Shown in pieces: positions 37,163 to 45,579 of a stretch of 64,000 nucleotides of DNA. Location: the NCBI RefSeq assembly GCF_026340465.1, contig NZ_JAPEPC010000003.1:209880-273879 (forward strand), in the 5' to 3' direction. The notes under the pieces are model-generated. The model was not told the DNA's origin. It did no database searches and worked only from the letters and a program-made list of their open reading frames with translations. A program made the position numbers and the translations under genes. Numbering within the stretch: position 1 is the first letter of the stretch; every line of letters starts with the position of its first letter. Source of the stretch: Streptomyces sp. NBC_01306. Lineage in GTDB: Bacteria; Actinomycetota; Actinomycetes; Streptomycetales; Streptomycetaceae.

Positions 37163-38595
37163 CAGCATCCACCGGCACCGGCATCGCCGCAGAAACCAGC
37201 TCCGGCCAGGGCCTGCGTGCCAACGCGATCTCGACCAGGGACCTGGTCTTCTTCGTCGTCGCAGCAGCCGCACCCCTGACCGTGCTCGCCGGTTTCCTGC
37301 CCATGGTCTTCCTCCTGAGCGGGAACATCGCCCCGGTCGGCTACCTGATCGCCGGCATCGTCTACGCCCTGTTCGCCGTCGGATTCACCGCGATGAGCCG
37401 CCACGTCCAGGACGCCGGAGCCTTCTACGCCTACATCCGGCTGGGCCTGGGCGAGATCATCGGCTCCGGCGCCGCCCTGGTCGCCTACGTCGGCTACACC
37501 CTGGGGCAGATCGGCTTCTGCGCCGCAGCGGGCCTCTTCGCCTCCAACGCCCTGGACACCTTCCTCGGCCTCCACGTCCCCTGGGGCGTCAGCGCAGTGG
37601 TCCTGGGCATCACAGTCGGCGTGCTGTCCTACTGCAAGGTCGACATCGGCGCACGCGTCCTGGCAGTGCTCCTGCTGGCCGAGGTCGGGATCCTGTTCGT
37701 ACTGGCCGTCGCGATCATCGCCACCGGCGCGCCCGAAGGCTACTCCCTGACCTCGTTCAACCCCACCCACTGGCACATGTCCGCGCTCGGACCACTTCTC
37801 GTACTCACCTTCATCGTCTACATCGGGTTCGAGCAGACCGCGATCTACAGCGAGGAAGCCAGGGACGCGCGCCGCACCGTACCCCGCGCCACCTACATCG
37901 CGGTCGGCCTGCTGACCGTCGTCTACGCCTTCATGTCCTGGATCATCCTCATGGGCATCGGCCCCACCCGCCTGGCATCCGCCGTCAGCAGCGACCCCAC
38001 CAACGTGATCTTCAACATCAACCGCGACTTCGTGGGCAGCCGCAGCACCGACGTCATGCAGATCCTCGTGGTCACCAGCTTCTTCGCCGGAGTCCTCGCC
38101 CTGCAGAACGCCGGCACCCGCTACCTCTACACCATGGCCCGAGAGGGCCTCGTCCCGCAGAAGTTCACCCGCACCTCACCCACCTCGGGCAGCCCCACCA
38201 CCGCCGCCATCGCCCAAGCCGCGATCTCCGTGATCGCCATCGCCGTCTTCGCCCAGCTGCGGTTCGACCCCTACACGCAGGTCGTCATCTGGACCAACAC
38301 ACCCACCCTGCTCGCCGTCCTGCTCCTGCAGATCGGCACCTCAGTGGCCGCCGTCCTCTTCTTCCGCAAGCACGTCACCGGCGAGAGCCTGTGGCACCGC
38401 TGGATCGCCCCCGCCCTGTCCGCCCTGCTGCTCAGCGGGGTCCTGGTCCTGGTCACCGTCCGGCTCGACCTGCTCACCGGACTGGGCATCGCCGGCAACA
38501 CCCTCATCTGCATCCCCCTGATCCTCGCGTTCATCTTCGGCGCGGCCCGAGGACGACACGTACGCCGACTGCGCCGCTCAGGAGAACCGAGTTGA
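37159..38595 (+). CDS. APC superfamily amino acid/purine permease
   Basis: 478 residues with about 12 membrane spans. The N-terminal LVFFVVAAAAPLTVLAGFLP and the motif FIVYIGFEQTAIYSEEARDA (consensus amphipathic region of APC transporters) identify the family; QNAGTRYLYTMAREGLVPQK follows in loop 8. GTG start overlapping the deaminase stop by four bases; its own stop overlaps the next start (TTGA). Probably imports the deaminase substrate. Confidence 0.93.
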   Translation: MTASTGTGIAAETSSGQGLRANAISTRDLVFFVVAAAAPLTVLAGFLPMVFLLSGNIAPVGYLIAGIVYALFAVGFTAMSRHVQDAGAFYAYIRLGLGEIIGSGAALVAYVGYTLGQIGFCAAAGLFASNALDTFLGLHVPWGVSAVVLGITVGVLSYCKVDIGARVLAVLLLAEVGILFVLAVAIIATGAPEGYSLTSFNPTHWHMSALGPLLVLTFIVYIGFEQTAIYSEEARDARRTVPRATYIAVGLLTVVYAFMSWIILMGIGPTRLASAVSSDPTNVIFNINRDFVGSRSTDVMQILVVTSFFAGVLALQNAGTRYLYTMAREGLVPQKFTRTSPTSGSPTTAAIAQAAISVIAIAVFAQLRFDPYTQVVIWTNTPTLLAVLLLQIGTSVAAVLFFRKHVTGESLWHRWIAPALSALLLSGVLVLVTVRLDLLTGLGIAGNTLICIPLILAFIFGAARGRHVRRLRRSGEPS

Positions 38596-39035
38596 ACACC
38601 AACATGAACACAGCCATGGACACGAACGTGAACGCCGCGGACATCCGCGAGATCACCGTCGGCGCAGGCGAGGAGGTCCGCCCGCAGTGGCCCGCCGGCG
38701 ACGCCAGCGAGAACTGGTCCGAGACCGAGTGGCGCGTCTTCGGCGACGAGGCCCAGGGCCGGTTCTTCGGAGGCGCCTGGCAGGGCGCCCCCGGAACCCT
38801 GCGCCTGGACTACCCCTACGACGAGGTGTGCGTCATGCTCACCGGCCGCATCGCCCTGGTCGACAACGCAGGCGGGCGCCGCGAATTCGGCGCCGGACAG
38901 GCATTCTTCGTACCCCGCGGATTCAGCGGCACCTGGATCACGATCGAAGAGTCACAGAAGGTCTTCATCGCCCTCGGCCCCTTCTCCAACACCAACACCG
39001 CACAGAACCCCACCGGGAAAGACCCCCAGCCATGA
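38592..39035 (+). CDS. Cupin domain protein (DUF861/EutQ-like)
   Basis: A single-domain cupin of about 147 residues. The core is RLDYPYDEVCVMLTGRIALV and FGAGQAFFVPRGFSGTWITI; the usual cupin_3 motif with Trp (GTWITIEESQKVFIAL) is present. TTG 38592 overlaps the permease stop; ATG 38604 is an alternative. Similar cupins accompany amidohydrolases and amine catabolic genes. The exact role is unknown. Confidence 0.88.
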   Translation: MNTNMNTAMDTNVNAADIREITVGAGEEVRPQWPAGDASENWSETEWRVFGDEAQGRFFGGAWQGAPGTLRLDYPYDEVCVMLTGRIALVDNAGGRREFGAGQAFFVPRGFSGTWITIEESQKVFIALGPFSNTNTAQNPTGKDPQP

Positions 39036-39178
39036 GCCGCACGCCCCGCGAACCGGTCGACGCAACCGTGGCCCCCGACTTCGCCGACCGGCGACCCTCG
39101 CCCGACCCGTGCGCTGCCCTGGAACGGGCCGAGCCGGACGCGCCAGCCGAACTACGAGCACGTCACCCTCCAACTTAG
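39032..39178 (+). pseudogene. Truncated gene start after the cupin
   Basis: ATG 39032 overlaps the cupin stop (ATGA) and so should be the fourth operon gene. The 48-codon frame begins MSRTPREPVDATVAPDFADR, which resembles the start of an FAD-dependent oxidoreductase (compare PVDAxVVGxGFAG), but the glycine motif is destroyed and the frame stops at 39178. I think the gene has been lost by deletion. Confidence 0.4.
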
Positions 39179-39342
39179 CCGCCACGCATGCACGGTCGCC
39201 CCCATCACCCGCCACACCCAAGCCCCTCGACGACAAGAAACGGGCGGCCAGGAGCACTACCGAGTCTGAGCAACCACAGTCCCTGGCCTGTTGTGTATGC
39301 CCGATTCGGTCATCTCCACCGTTCCGCAGCTACCGTGATGGC

Positions 39343-39822
39343 ATGGGTCTAGCAATGCGTGTGGTCGAAATCGAGTGCTCTGATCCTCTGGAACTGGGGA
39401 AGTTTTGGAGCGGCGTACTGCAAGCTCCGATCGGCCCTGGCACAGACGGCGTTCATATCGCGTCTCCCGGGGACGAACATCCGATGTCGCTCTACCTTGT
39501 TGAAGAGCGGGGCTCTGATCGCCCGCGAAGCCGGACGCGTCTGTGGCTGAATCCCATGCAGGGGTCGCTCGCAGACGAGGTTTCCAGGCTGACGGGCCTT
39601 GGGGCTGTTGTCATCGAAAAGCGCTGGACCATGGAGACCTTCGGGCTTGGCGTTGTCGTCATGGCCGACCCTGAAGGTAACGAATTTTGCGTTGAGTCCA
39701 GTGACCGTGAGGTTGCCGAAGCAGTGGAGAAGCTCGAAGACGATTCCGACGATGCGGATGAATCGGCGACCGAGGGGACCGGCGACCGGGTTTCAGTATC
39801 GTTCTCCGGGATTAAGCGGTAA
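39343..39822 (+). CDS. VOC family (glyoxalase-like) protein
   Basis: 159 residues. MGLAMRVVEIECSDPLELGK and FWSGVLQAP open the domain, and VVVMADPEGNEFCVESSD closes it with the Glu metal position. The C-terminal 30 residues are acidic (LEDDSDDADESATEG), an extension beyond the usual domain. ATG 39343 follows a weak ribosome site. A strong bidirectional terminator separates it from the convergent secreted-protein gene. Confidence 0.85.
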   Translation: MGLAMRVVEIECSDPLELGKFWSGVLQAPIGPGTDGVHIASPGDEHPMSLYLVEERGSDRPRSRTRLWLNPMQGSLADEVSRLTGLGAVVIEKRWTMETFGLGVVVMADPEGNEFCVESSDREVAEAVEKLEDDSDDADESATEGTGDRVSVSFSGIKR

Positions 39823-39830
39823 ACGAGTAC

Positions 39831-39870
39831 GCGGGTGCCGGCTCCTCTGATGAGAGGAGCCGGCACCCGC
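39831..39870. terminator. Bidirectional terminator hairpin
   Basis: An 18-base perfect inverted repeat (39831-39848 and 39853-39870, arm GCGGGTGCCGGCTCCTCT) with a GATG loop, between the 3' ends of two convergent genes. Confidence 0.85.
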
Positions 39871-39880
39871 GTTGCTGCGG

Positions 39881-40326
39881 CTAACCGCAGTACACGGTCT
39901 CCTTCTTGCTGTGCAGGATTTTCGAGGCGTGCTGGCCCTTGTACTCAACCTGAAGTATGGATTCGGTGTAGTACACGACCTTGGACACCAGGTTTGAGCA
40001 CTTGTGCGTGGGTCCAAGGGTCTTCTTGCAGGCCCCCACCCGCCGTCCTTGTGGGCTATGGTGCTGACGCCCTTCATGATGCTCACTTGAAGGCGGCACG
40101 AGCCGGGCTTCGGCGTCGTACATGTCTTGATCCTTCCGGCGCCGACCATTGTGCTCGTGGTCAGCTTCCCGGGGGCCTCCGCAGTAAAAGTACAGCCGAC
40201 AACTTCCTTCAGCTTTGCTTCTACGGCAGCTCGGGAAGTGGCCGTGCCGCTCTGCGCTGCAGTGGGCGCGGTCGATGCACCTAGCGTGATCAGGGCGGCA
40301 GCTAATCCTGCCGCGGAGATCTTCAT
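39881..40326 (-). pseudogene. Secreted Cys-containing small protein, frameshifted
   Basis: From ATG 40326 the reverse strand reads a signal peptide (MKISAAGLAAALITLGASTA PTAAQSG) and a mature domain with Cys pairs (EVVGCTFTAEAPGKL, KTCTTPKPGSCRLQV). At a GGGTGGGGG run near 40036 one base must be skipped to reach GACKKTLGPTHKCSNLVSKV and the C-terminal YCG with a stop at 39881. Fully read it would be about 148 residues. One homopolymer shift could equally be a sequencing error, in which case the gene is intact. Confidence 0.65.
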
Positions 40327-40861
40327 TCCGTTTTTCGCAGTTCCCCCTTGAATTATTTTACTCTGGGCTGGTCAACCCACGACCTAACCCTTGGGTAATA
40401 GCGGATGCTCAACAAGCGCATTCGCGCCAAATGATTAATTAACCAATCAACAAAAATCGCGACACGGCGCAGCTTGATTACAATTAAGGGCAATTCGCTA
40501 ATTCGCGCGCATGTGAGGTATGGCGCCCTGGACACGGGCGTTGAGCGTCTCCCTCACCGCCCTGAACCGGCACGGGAGCCGTGCTACTGATCCCCCTCTG
40601 TGCCTTTTGCGTGAGATGGCCGGAAGCCAGACGCGCTGCCTCGTAACCCGCCGGAACCATTCAGGTCGTGGTGTCGTTGATCCGTGCGTGGGTGGGTACA
40701 CCTGTGCGCTCCCCGGCGATGAACGGGTGGACCGACGGCCAACTCGTGACGGACACCGGACGGATGGTCCAGCGCCGCATCGTCGGGGCCGTGCTCCGTA
40801 GGACCCGATCCCCGAACCCACCGTGTGCCAGGACCAGGTCACCGCAGGGCCCGGCGGTGCG
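40327..40861. other. AT-rich spacer, no gene recognised
   Basis: The stretch 40345-40500 is markedly AT-rich for this genome (AATTATTTTACTC, TGATTAATTAACCAATCAAC, TTGATTACAATTAAGG). It is likely the promoter region of the secreted-protein gene, or imported DNA. Between 40500 and 40861 I see no coding frame with a known family. Confidence 0.5.
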
Positions 40862-41068
40862 ATGACGGATGAGGTGGGCGTCATCACCGGCGACCTCACC
40901 GTCCACACTGCCCGCCTCGCCAGTGTCATGCTCCAGTACACCGGCGCCGAAGAGTGGTACACCCTCACCGGCAGTCCCGCCATGGTCCCCGACAAGGGCC
41001 TGGACTGCCTCCATGCAGCCGTGCCGGCTGCCGTCGCACTGGGCGGAGAGGCCACAGTCCCGCAATGA
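40862..41068 (+). CDS. Small hypothetical protein
   Basis: 68 residues: MTDEVGVITGDLTVHTARLA, then VMLQYTGAEEWYTLTGSPAM and HAAVPAAVALGGEATVP. It resembles a short Streptomyces hypothetical type I have seen but cannot name. The frame is open further upstream (VCQDQVTAGPGGA), so the ATG at 40862 may not be the true start. Confidence 0.5.
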   Translation: MTDEVGVITGDLTVHTARLASVMLQYTGAEEWYTLTGSPAMVPDKGLDCLHAAVPAAVALGGEATVPQ

Positions 41069-41227
41069 TCCAGTCGGCCTCGTGGTGTCCCTCTGCAAGG
41101 AGGGGCACTGCTCCGTGGGAGACCAAGTCCGTACGGTTTGCGGTCGAGTTGCTGCGGGCAGTCCTGATTCGCCCATCGCACTGGGGCAAGATGATGCCCC
41201 GCGTTGTCGGGACGGCATCATGGCGGC

Positions 41228-41776
41228 ATGTCTCCCACCGATCCTCCCGCCGAGCCGGCGACCGACCCGCTTCCCGTTCCACGGACTCTCCTGGAGTCGG
41301 CGTGGCGGTGCGCCGGCGCTCTTCTCTTCGCCTTGGTTTCGCTGGGTGCCGCCGCCTGGCTGGACGCGCGGTTCCACATCGACGGGGCGACTGCGTCATT
41401 GCCGACGTCCGTCGTGAGCCTGGTCATCGGCGGCCTGACGGTCGGATGGCTGCGAGTGAGCCAGACATGGATCCTCTCCATGGTCCTGAGCGCCGACGTC
41501 GCGGGGCTCACGGCGGCCGCCCTGCTCAGCAGAGGCGTATGGGACGACGGTCGGCTGAACCGTGCGGAGCTGACCGACGGCTCGGTGTCCGAGGTGCTGT
41601 TCGGTCTGACAGTGCTGGGGGTGGTGGTCCTGGTGGTGTCCGTCGTATGGGCCGCGGTGCACGGGCACCGGCATCCGGTCGTGCACACTGCCGCGAAAGA
41701 CGCATCGGCCGCCACTCCCAGCGAAGCCGGGCCCGATGGGTCCAGCCCTCCGCCGGAGCCTCCGCCAGCCCGGTGA
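41228..41776 (+). CDS. Hypothetical membrane protein
   Basis: 182 residues. A Pro-rich start is followed by hydrophobic stretches (CAGALLFALVSLGAAAWLDA, TSVVSLVIGGLTVGWLRVSQ, WILSMVLSADVAGLTAAALL and EVLFGLTVLGVVVLVVSVVW), then a charged Pro/Ser-rich tail. ATG 41228 (MSPTDPPAEP) is preferred over the frame upstream. No family recognised. Confidence 0.6.
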   Translation: MSPTDPPAEPATDPLPVPRTLLESAWRCAGALLFALVSLGAAAWLDARFHIDGATASLPTSVVSLVIGGLTVGWLRVSQTWILSMVLSADVAGLTAAALLSRGVWDDGRLNRAELTDGSVSEVLFGLTVLGVVVLVVSVVWAAVHGHRHPVVHTAAKDASAATPSEAGPDGSSPPPEPPPAR

Positions 41777-41894
41777 CGTCATCGCAAGACCTCCGCGTCG
41801 AGGCGACCGTCAAGGCCTTCCTCGACGCCCCGGAGGGCGTGTTCCGCACGCCACCGTCGGGGGTACGACGGCGGCCAGCGCACCGAGGAGAACG

Positions 41895-42170
41895 ATGAAC
41901 GGAAACGACCCCCTCGTGCAGACGCTGACCAAGCTCCTCATCGAGCTCACACGGTTCATCGACAGCACTATCGACGAGGACGGCGAACCTCGCGCGGCCG
42001 CCAAGCAACTCGACTTCGTAGCCGGCACCTTCGACCAGCTCACGCCTGATCAGCGAGGCTCGCTCGCCGAGATCGTCCAGCAGCTGGCGGCAACCGAGCC
42101 GTCCGCAGAGCGGCGAGAGTTCTTGGACGCCTTCACCGAGGACTTCGGCCTCATTGACGACACAGAGTGA
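41895..42170 (+). CDS. Small hypothetical acidic protein
   Basis: 91 residues: MNGNDPLVQTLTKLLIELTR, FIDSTIDEDGEPRAAAKQLD and EFLDAFTEDFGLIDDTE. GGAGAACG precedes the ATG. It is helical and acidic, a size seen in immunity or chaperone-type proteins, but I recognise no family. A terminator-like hairpin follows at 42256. Confidence 0.6.
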   Translation: MNGNDPLVQTLTKLLIELTRFIDSTIDEDGEPRAAAKQLDFVAGTFDQLTPDQRGSLAEIVQQLAATEPSAERREFLDAFTEDFGLIDDTE

Positions 42171-42255
42171 TCTGGTCAATTCGGCGCCAGGAACTCAGGT
42201 CACTCGATCACAGACTCCTACCAATCTCCGAGGCTGGTAACCGGCAGCACGAGTG

Positions 42256-42286
42256 CGTGACGACCGACCGCTTCTCGGTCGTCACG
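42256..42286 (+). terminator. Hairpin terminator
   Basis: 12-base perfect arms, CGTGACGACCGA (42256-42267) and TCGGTCGTCACG (42275-42286), 86 bases after the stop at 42170. Confidence 0.6.
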
Positions 42287-42403
42287 TGGAGCCCCGCCGC
42301 CCTGGAGGCTGAGGCTGCGGGTCTACGGGCCGACTACTGGTGTCCGGAGTGGGCAAGTCAGCAGTGTCGTCAATCACCCTCCGCATGAAAGCGAGTCCCG
42401 GGC

Positions 42404-42556
42404 ATGGGTAATCACGAACCGATGGAGGACAAGGCGCAGAAGTCGGCCGATCGTGCCGAGTCCACGGAGGACGAGACACCTCAGCAGGTATCCGAGGAGG
42501 TGGGGGGTACCCCTGACGGAGGCCAGCAGGGCTCGGCCGACAATGAGCTCGACTGA
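42404..42556 (+). CDS. Small acidic hypothetical protein
   Basis: 50 residues, strongly hydrophilic: MGNHEPMEDKAQKSADRAES, TEDETPQQVSEEVGGTPDGG and ending DNELD. It is probably disordered. A hairpin followed by TTGTTT lies directly downstream (42584), which supports an independent gene. No family known. Confidence 0.45.
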   Translation: MGNHEPMEDKAQKSADRAESTEDETPQQVSEEVGGTPDGGQQGSADNELD

Positions 42557-42583
42557 CAGACGCGCACCCCACTGTGCGTCGCA

Positions 42584-42623
42584 GGGCGTGCACCAGCCCC
42601 TCGGGTCGGTGCACGCCCTTGTT
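42584..42623 (+). terminator. Rho-independent terminator
   Basis: Arms GGGCGTGCACC (42584-42594) and GGTGCACGCCC (42608-42618) followed by TTGTTT, 28 bases after the 42404 gene. Confidence 0.75.
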
Positions 42624-42812
42624 TCCGTAATCGGCCCGACCAGCTCGGCGATTGGGGCCAATCCCAGGCGGCCATAGACGAAGTGGCTTTATCGAGCAGT
42701 AGTGAAGTCAGTTGTCGATGGGTTTGGGAGGCGCCCCGATCCACGGGCGGGTGATGTTGGGAGGCATGGCGGCTCTTGCCAGGGCAGCATCGGGATGCTC
42801 TTAACTGCCTCG

Positions 42813-42844
42813 ACGGCCAGCCGCCCTGACGGGCGGCTGGCCGT
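42813..42844 (-). terminator. Hairpin terminator for the GNAT gene
   Basis: 14-base perfect inverted repeat, ACGGCCAGCCGCCC (42813-42826) and its complement (42831-42844), loop TGAC. It lies 61 bases beyond the end of the reverse-strand GNAT gene. Confidence 0.7.
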
Positions 42845-42904
42845 CCCGTGCCGGCTGCGAGTCAACGAGCACAGCCCCGTCCGCAAGGCCAAACGTCGGG
42901 TGCG

Positions 42905-43441
42905 TCAGAGCCGTCTCGTGGTGAACAGGGTGGTCCCGTACACCGCGTCCGCTTCCTTCCGATCGGTCTCGGCGAACCCGACCTTGGCCAGCACACGGCG
43001 AGAAGCAGTGTTCCAGTCCCAGACCGTGGCCCACAGACGTTCGTACCCAGACGATCTCGCCCATTCCAGAACCGCCAACGAGGCCTCGGTCGCATATCCC
43101 TGACGCCACACTCGGCGCAGCAGCTCGAACGCCAGTTCCGGTTCCCCTACCGCGATTCGCCCGTTGTCCACCAGCCCGCAGTATCCGATGACGTCACGAG
43201 AGGCCTTCCGTTCGACCGCCAGCAACCCGATCGACCACAACCGGTTGGTGCGGATCGACTCCTCAAGCTCCGCGACCGTGGGGTGTCCGTCCGCGTCGAT
43301 TCGGCGGTGCGGCGGCACCCGTGGATCACGTTCGGTCCACAGCTCACGCTGAACGACAGCCTCGGCTACCCGCCAAGGTCTGAGCAGCAGTCGACTCGTC
43401 TCGAGTACAACCTCGCTGCCCGGAGTCGCGCCAACTGTCAT
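42905..43441 (-). CDS. GNAT family N-acetyltransferase (RimJ-like)
   Basis: 178 residues. It opens LETSRLLLRPWRVAEAVVQR, the typical start of RimJ/acetyltransf_3 proteins, and has ELAFELLRRVWRQGYATEAS (acetyl-CoA binding motif A) and SRRVLAKVGFAETDRKEADA. ATG 43441 (MTVGATPGSE) was chosen because upstream residues look uncoded. These enzymes acetylate protein N-termini or small amines. A strong terminator follows. Confidence 0.88.
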   Translation of the reverse strand: MTVGATPGSEVVLETSRLLLRPWRVAEAVVQRELWTERDPRVPPHRRIDADGHPTVAELEESIRTNRLWSIGLLAVERKASRDVIGYCGLVDNGRIAVGEPELAFELLRRVWRQGYATEASLAVLEWARSSGYERLWATVWDWNTASRRVLAKVGFAETDRKEADAVYGTTLFTTRRL

Positions 43442-43936
43442 GACAGCAACCGTCTCACGGGCGGGCGCGCTGTTGTGCCACGGGGCGCCGTCCGCTCTGC
43501 CGATCACGGGCGCTCGAACTGCGGGACAACCGAGACCCCATCCCTGAGCGTCGTCTTGGACTTGTGCACGTTCGGCTGTACCCGGTGGGACATTGATCTG
43601 TAAGCCGACATCCCGCTTCGCGGACACGGCAGTGCCGTCATTTGTCCTCGACATCTCCGAGCTCGTTGATCACTAACTGCCTTCGGAAACCGTCGACAAA
43701 CGCTGTCCCTAGACATCAACGAAGCCAACGAAGCGATGTGTCCTTGCCGGTGTCGTACGCGTGGTGCGTGGTGATGCTTCTGGCCGGTCCTGGGTGAAGA
43801 GCTGCGGGGGGCTTCACGTGGCCGGGCGTTCACGGCCCGCCCACATCGAATCGTGCGGCGGACCTGTGGGCAAGACGCCACAGCTGGCGGTGACTTTCGA
43901 GAGAGGGAGTCGCCTGGGCTTACCGCTCTATGCGCT
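43442..43936. other. Spacer between GNAT and Ku genes, no gene recognised
   Basis: No frame reads as a known protein. A reverse frame near 43740-43800 gives short coherent text (SITTHHAYDTGKDTSLRWL) that may be the tail of a lost gene. Confidence 0.35.
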
Positions 43937-44845
43937 CTACGGCTTTCGGCCAGCTGCCTTCTTCCCGGTGGTCTTCTTGGCTGTGGTCTTCTTCTTCGTG
44001 CCCGTGGTCTTCTTAGCCGTGTGGTCGGGCAGATCGTGGACGGTCGCGTGTCCACCGTCCGAGCGGCCCGCGGCGGCGGCTTCAACGCTCGCGTTGAGAG
44101 CAGCCATGAGGTCTACGACCCGGCCCTTGGTCTCCTCGCCCTCTCCGCTGTCCAGGGGCTTCGGCTCGCGGTGAGCTGCCTTTGCGGCGAGGAGTTCTTC
44201 GACGGCTTCGCGGTAGTGGTCGGTGTATCCGCTGACGTCGTCCTGCCCCATCGACTCCATCAGCTCGACCGCCTGGTCGATCTCCTCATCGTCCACCTCC
44301 ACCTCGGGTGGGGCGGCCGCTGCGACGTCGCGGATCTTGTCGGGCCATTTCAGGGACTGCAGGACGATGACGTCGTCTTTCACCCGGAGCATGCCCAGGC
44401 GTTCGCGGTCGTGCCACGCGAACTTGGCGATGGCCACTTTGCTGGAGCGCTGCAGCGCTTTGCGCAGCAGGACGTAGGGCTTTGTGGCGACGGCTCCGTC
44501 GCCTTCGAGGTAGTAGCCGGCGGACATCCGCACGGGGTCGATGCCGTCGGCCGGTGTGAACGCGACGATCTCGATCGCCTTCGCCGTCGGCAGCGGCATC
44601 TCGTCCAGCTCGTCATCGCTGACCGGTACGACCTGGTCTTTCGCGACCTCGTAGCCCTTGCCGATTTCGTCTTGCGACAGGACCTGGCCGTCGATCTCGC
44701 AGGTCTTCTGGTTCCGGACCCGGCCCTCGTCCTCCAGGTGGTACTGGTGGAAGTGGATGTTGTGGTCCTCGGTCGCGGGCAGCACCCTAATAGGGATTGT
44801 GACCAGGCCAAACGAGATCGCTCCGGACCACACAGGGCGGGGCAT
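43937..44845 (-). CDS. ku: Non-homologous end-joining protein Ku
   Basis: 302 residues. MPRPVWSGAISFGLVTIPIR and HFHQYHLEDEGRVRNQKTCE are the N-terminal beta-barrel signature; YVLLRKALQRSSKVAIAKFA, LGMLRVKDDVIVLQSLKWPD and VELMESMGQDDVSGYTDHYR continue the core. A Lys-rich tail (KKTTGTKKKTTAKKTTGKKA) follows, as in other actinobacterial Ku proteins that slide or bind ends. Ku binds double-strand ends and recruits ligase D; no ligase gene is in this window. Streptomyces carry several Ku homologues. The start is ATG 44845; an in-frame GTG at 44869 is possible. Confidence 0.95.
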   Translation of the reverse strand: MPRPVWSGAISFGLVTIPIRVLPATEDHNIHFHQYHLEDEGRVRNQKTCEIDGQVLSQDEIGKGYEVAKDQVVPVSDDELDEMPLPTAKAIEIVAFTPADGIDPVRMSAGYYLEGDGAVATKPYVLLRKALQRSSKVAIAKFAWHDRERLGMLRVKDDVIVLQSLKWPDKIRDVAAAAPPEVEVDDEEIDQAVELMESMGQDDVSGYTDHYREAVEELLAAKAAHREPKPLDSGEGEETKGRVVDLMAALNASVEAAAAGRSDGGHATVHDLPDHTAKKTTGTKKKTTAKKTTGKKAAGRKP

Positions 44846-44931
44846 GAGACCTCCCGGAGAGAAGGACACGCCGCAGTCGGCCGGGCCGACGGGCGACAGG
44901 GCGTCCGTGCCTTCATCCTCGCCCGGGTCGC

Positions 44932-45120
44932 GGCGGGTGCCGACCAGGTCTCGCCAGCGCTGGCGGGCGACTTGCTCTCCGTTGAGCCACCGTGCGGCTG
45001 ACGGGGCGTCGAGGGGGCGGTCGGCCGTGAGGTGGGCGATGTCGACGTACCAGGCGTAATCGCCGCCGTGAGTGAGGTCGCGTAGCCGGGAGATCGCTGT
45101 GATGACTTGGTCGTCGCCCC
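44932..45120 (-). pseudogene. C-terminal fragment of a TPR-type regulatory protein
   Basis: Reverse-strand residues DDQVITAISRLRDLTHGGDY, AWYVDIAHLTADRPLDAP and EQVARQRWRDLVGTRRD match the C-terminal block at 20917-21080 (compare ISRLRDVTPRNGDYAYYVDI). The frame remains open into the leader of Ku without a stop, so the original end has been replaced. Confidence 0.55.
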
Positions 45121-45339
45121 GGGGATCCTGGCACGCACCCCCGGACGCCGCCTCGCCCGCTGCAGATAGCTCTCGCGGCAGCCGTCCTCATCCTCCGGCA
45201 ACCCGATGCCCAGGACCAACCTGTCCCAGCAACGTCATCCCGCTCCGCCCGTCCTGCGATTAATGAAGAGAGCAGGCCGTCACGCGGCGACTCCGAGCTC
45301 CATGCGGGTCAGGTGGAAGCGGCGGACCACCTGGCAAGC

Positions 45340-45480
45340 CGGGCACGCTCCGCGAACGAACACGGTTTCGCCAACCTCAAGGCCTGGCAGATCCTGACCA
45401 AGCTCCGCATGAACGCCCGGCACGCGACCACCCTCCTGCGGTCCCTGCTTGTCCTTGCGACCAACGTAGTGCAGCGATGA
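45340..45480 (+). pseudogene. C-terminal fragment of an IS5-type transposase
   Basis: The forward frame reads ARSANEHGFANLKAWQILTK, LRMNARHATTLLRSLLVLAT, NVVQR and a stop at 45478-45480. This is the catalytic Glu helix and tail of an IS5-group DDE domain (NEHGFANLKxWRIL). An N-terminal piece of a similar transposase is at 4230-4446. Confidence 0.65.
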
Positions 45481-45579
45481 CAGACGACCAGGCGTCAACG
45501 ATCACGCTCCCAATCAGCACGAGCACCGCCACCCGAACATCACACCAACCCCCGCTGACCAGCAAAGAACACGGGTCTC

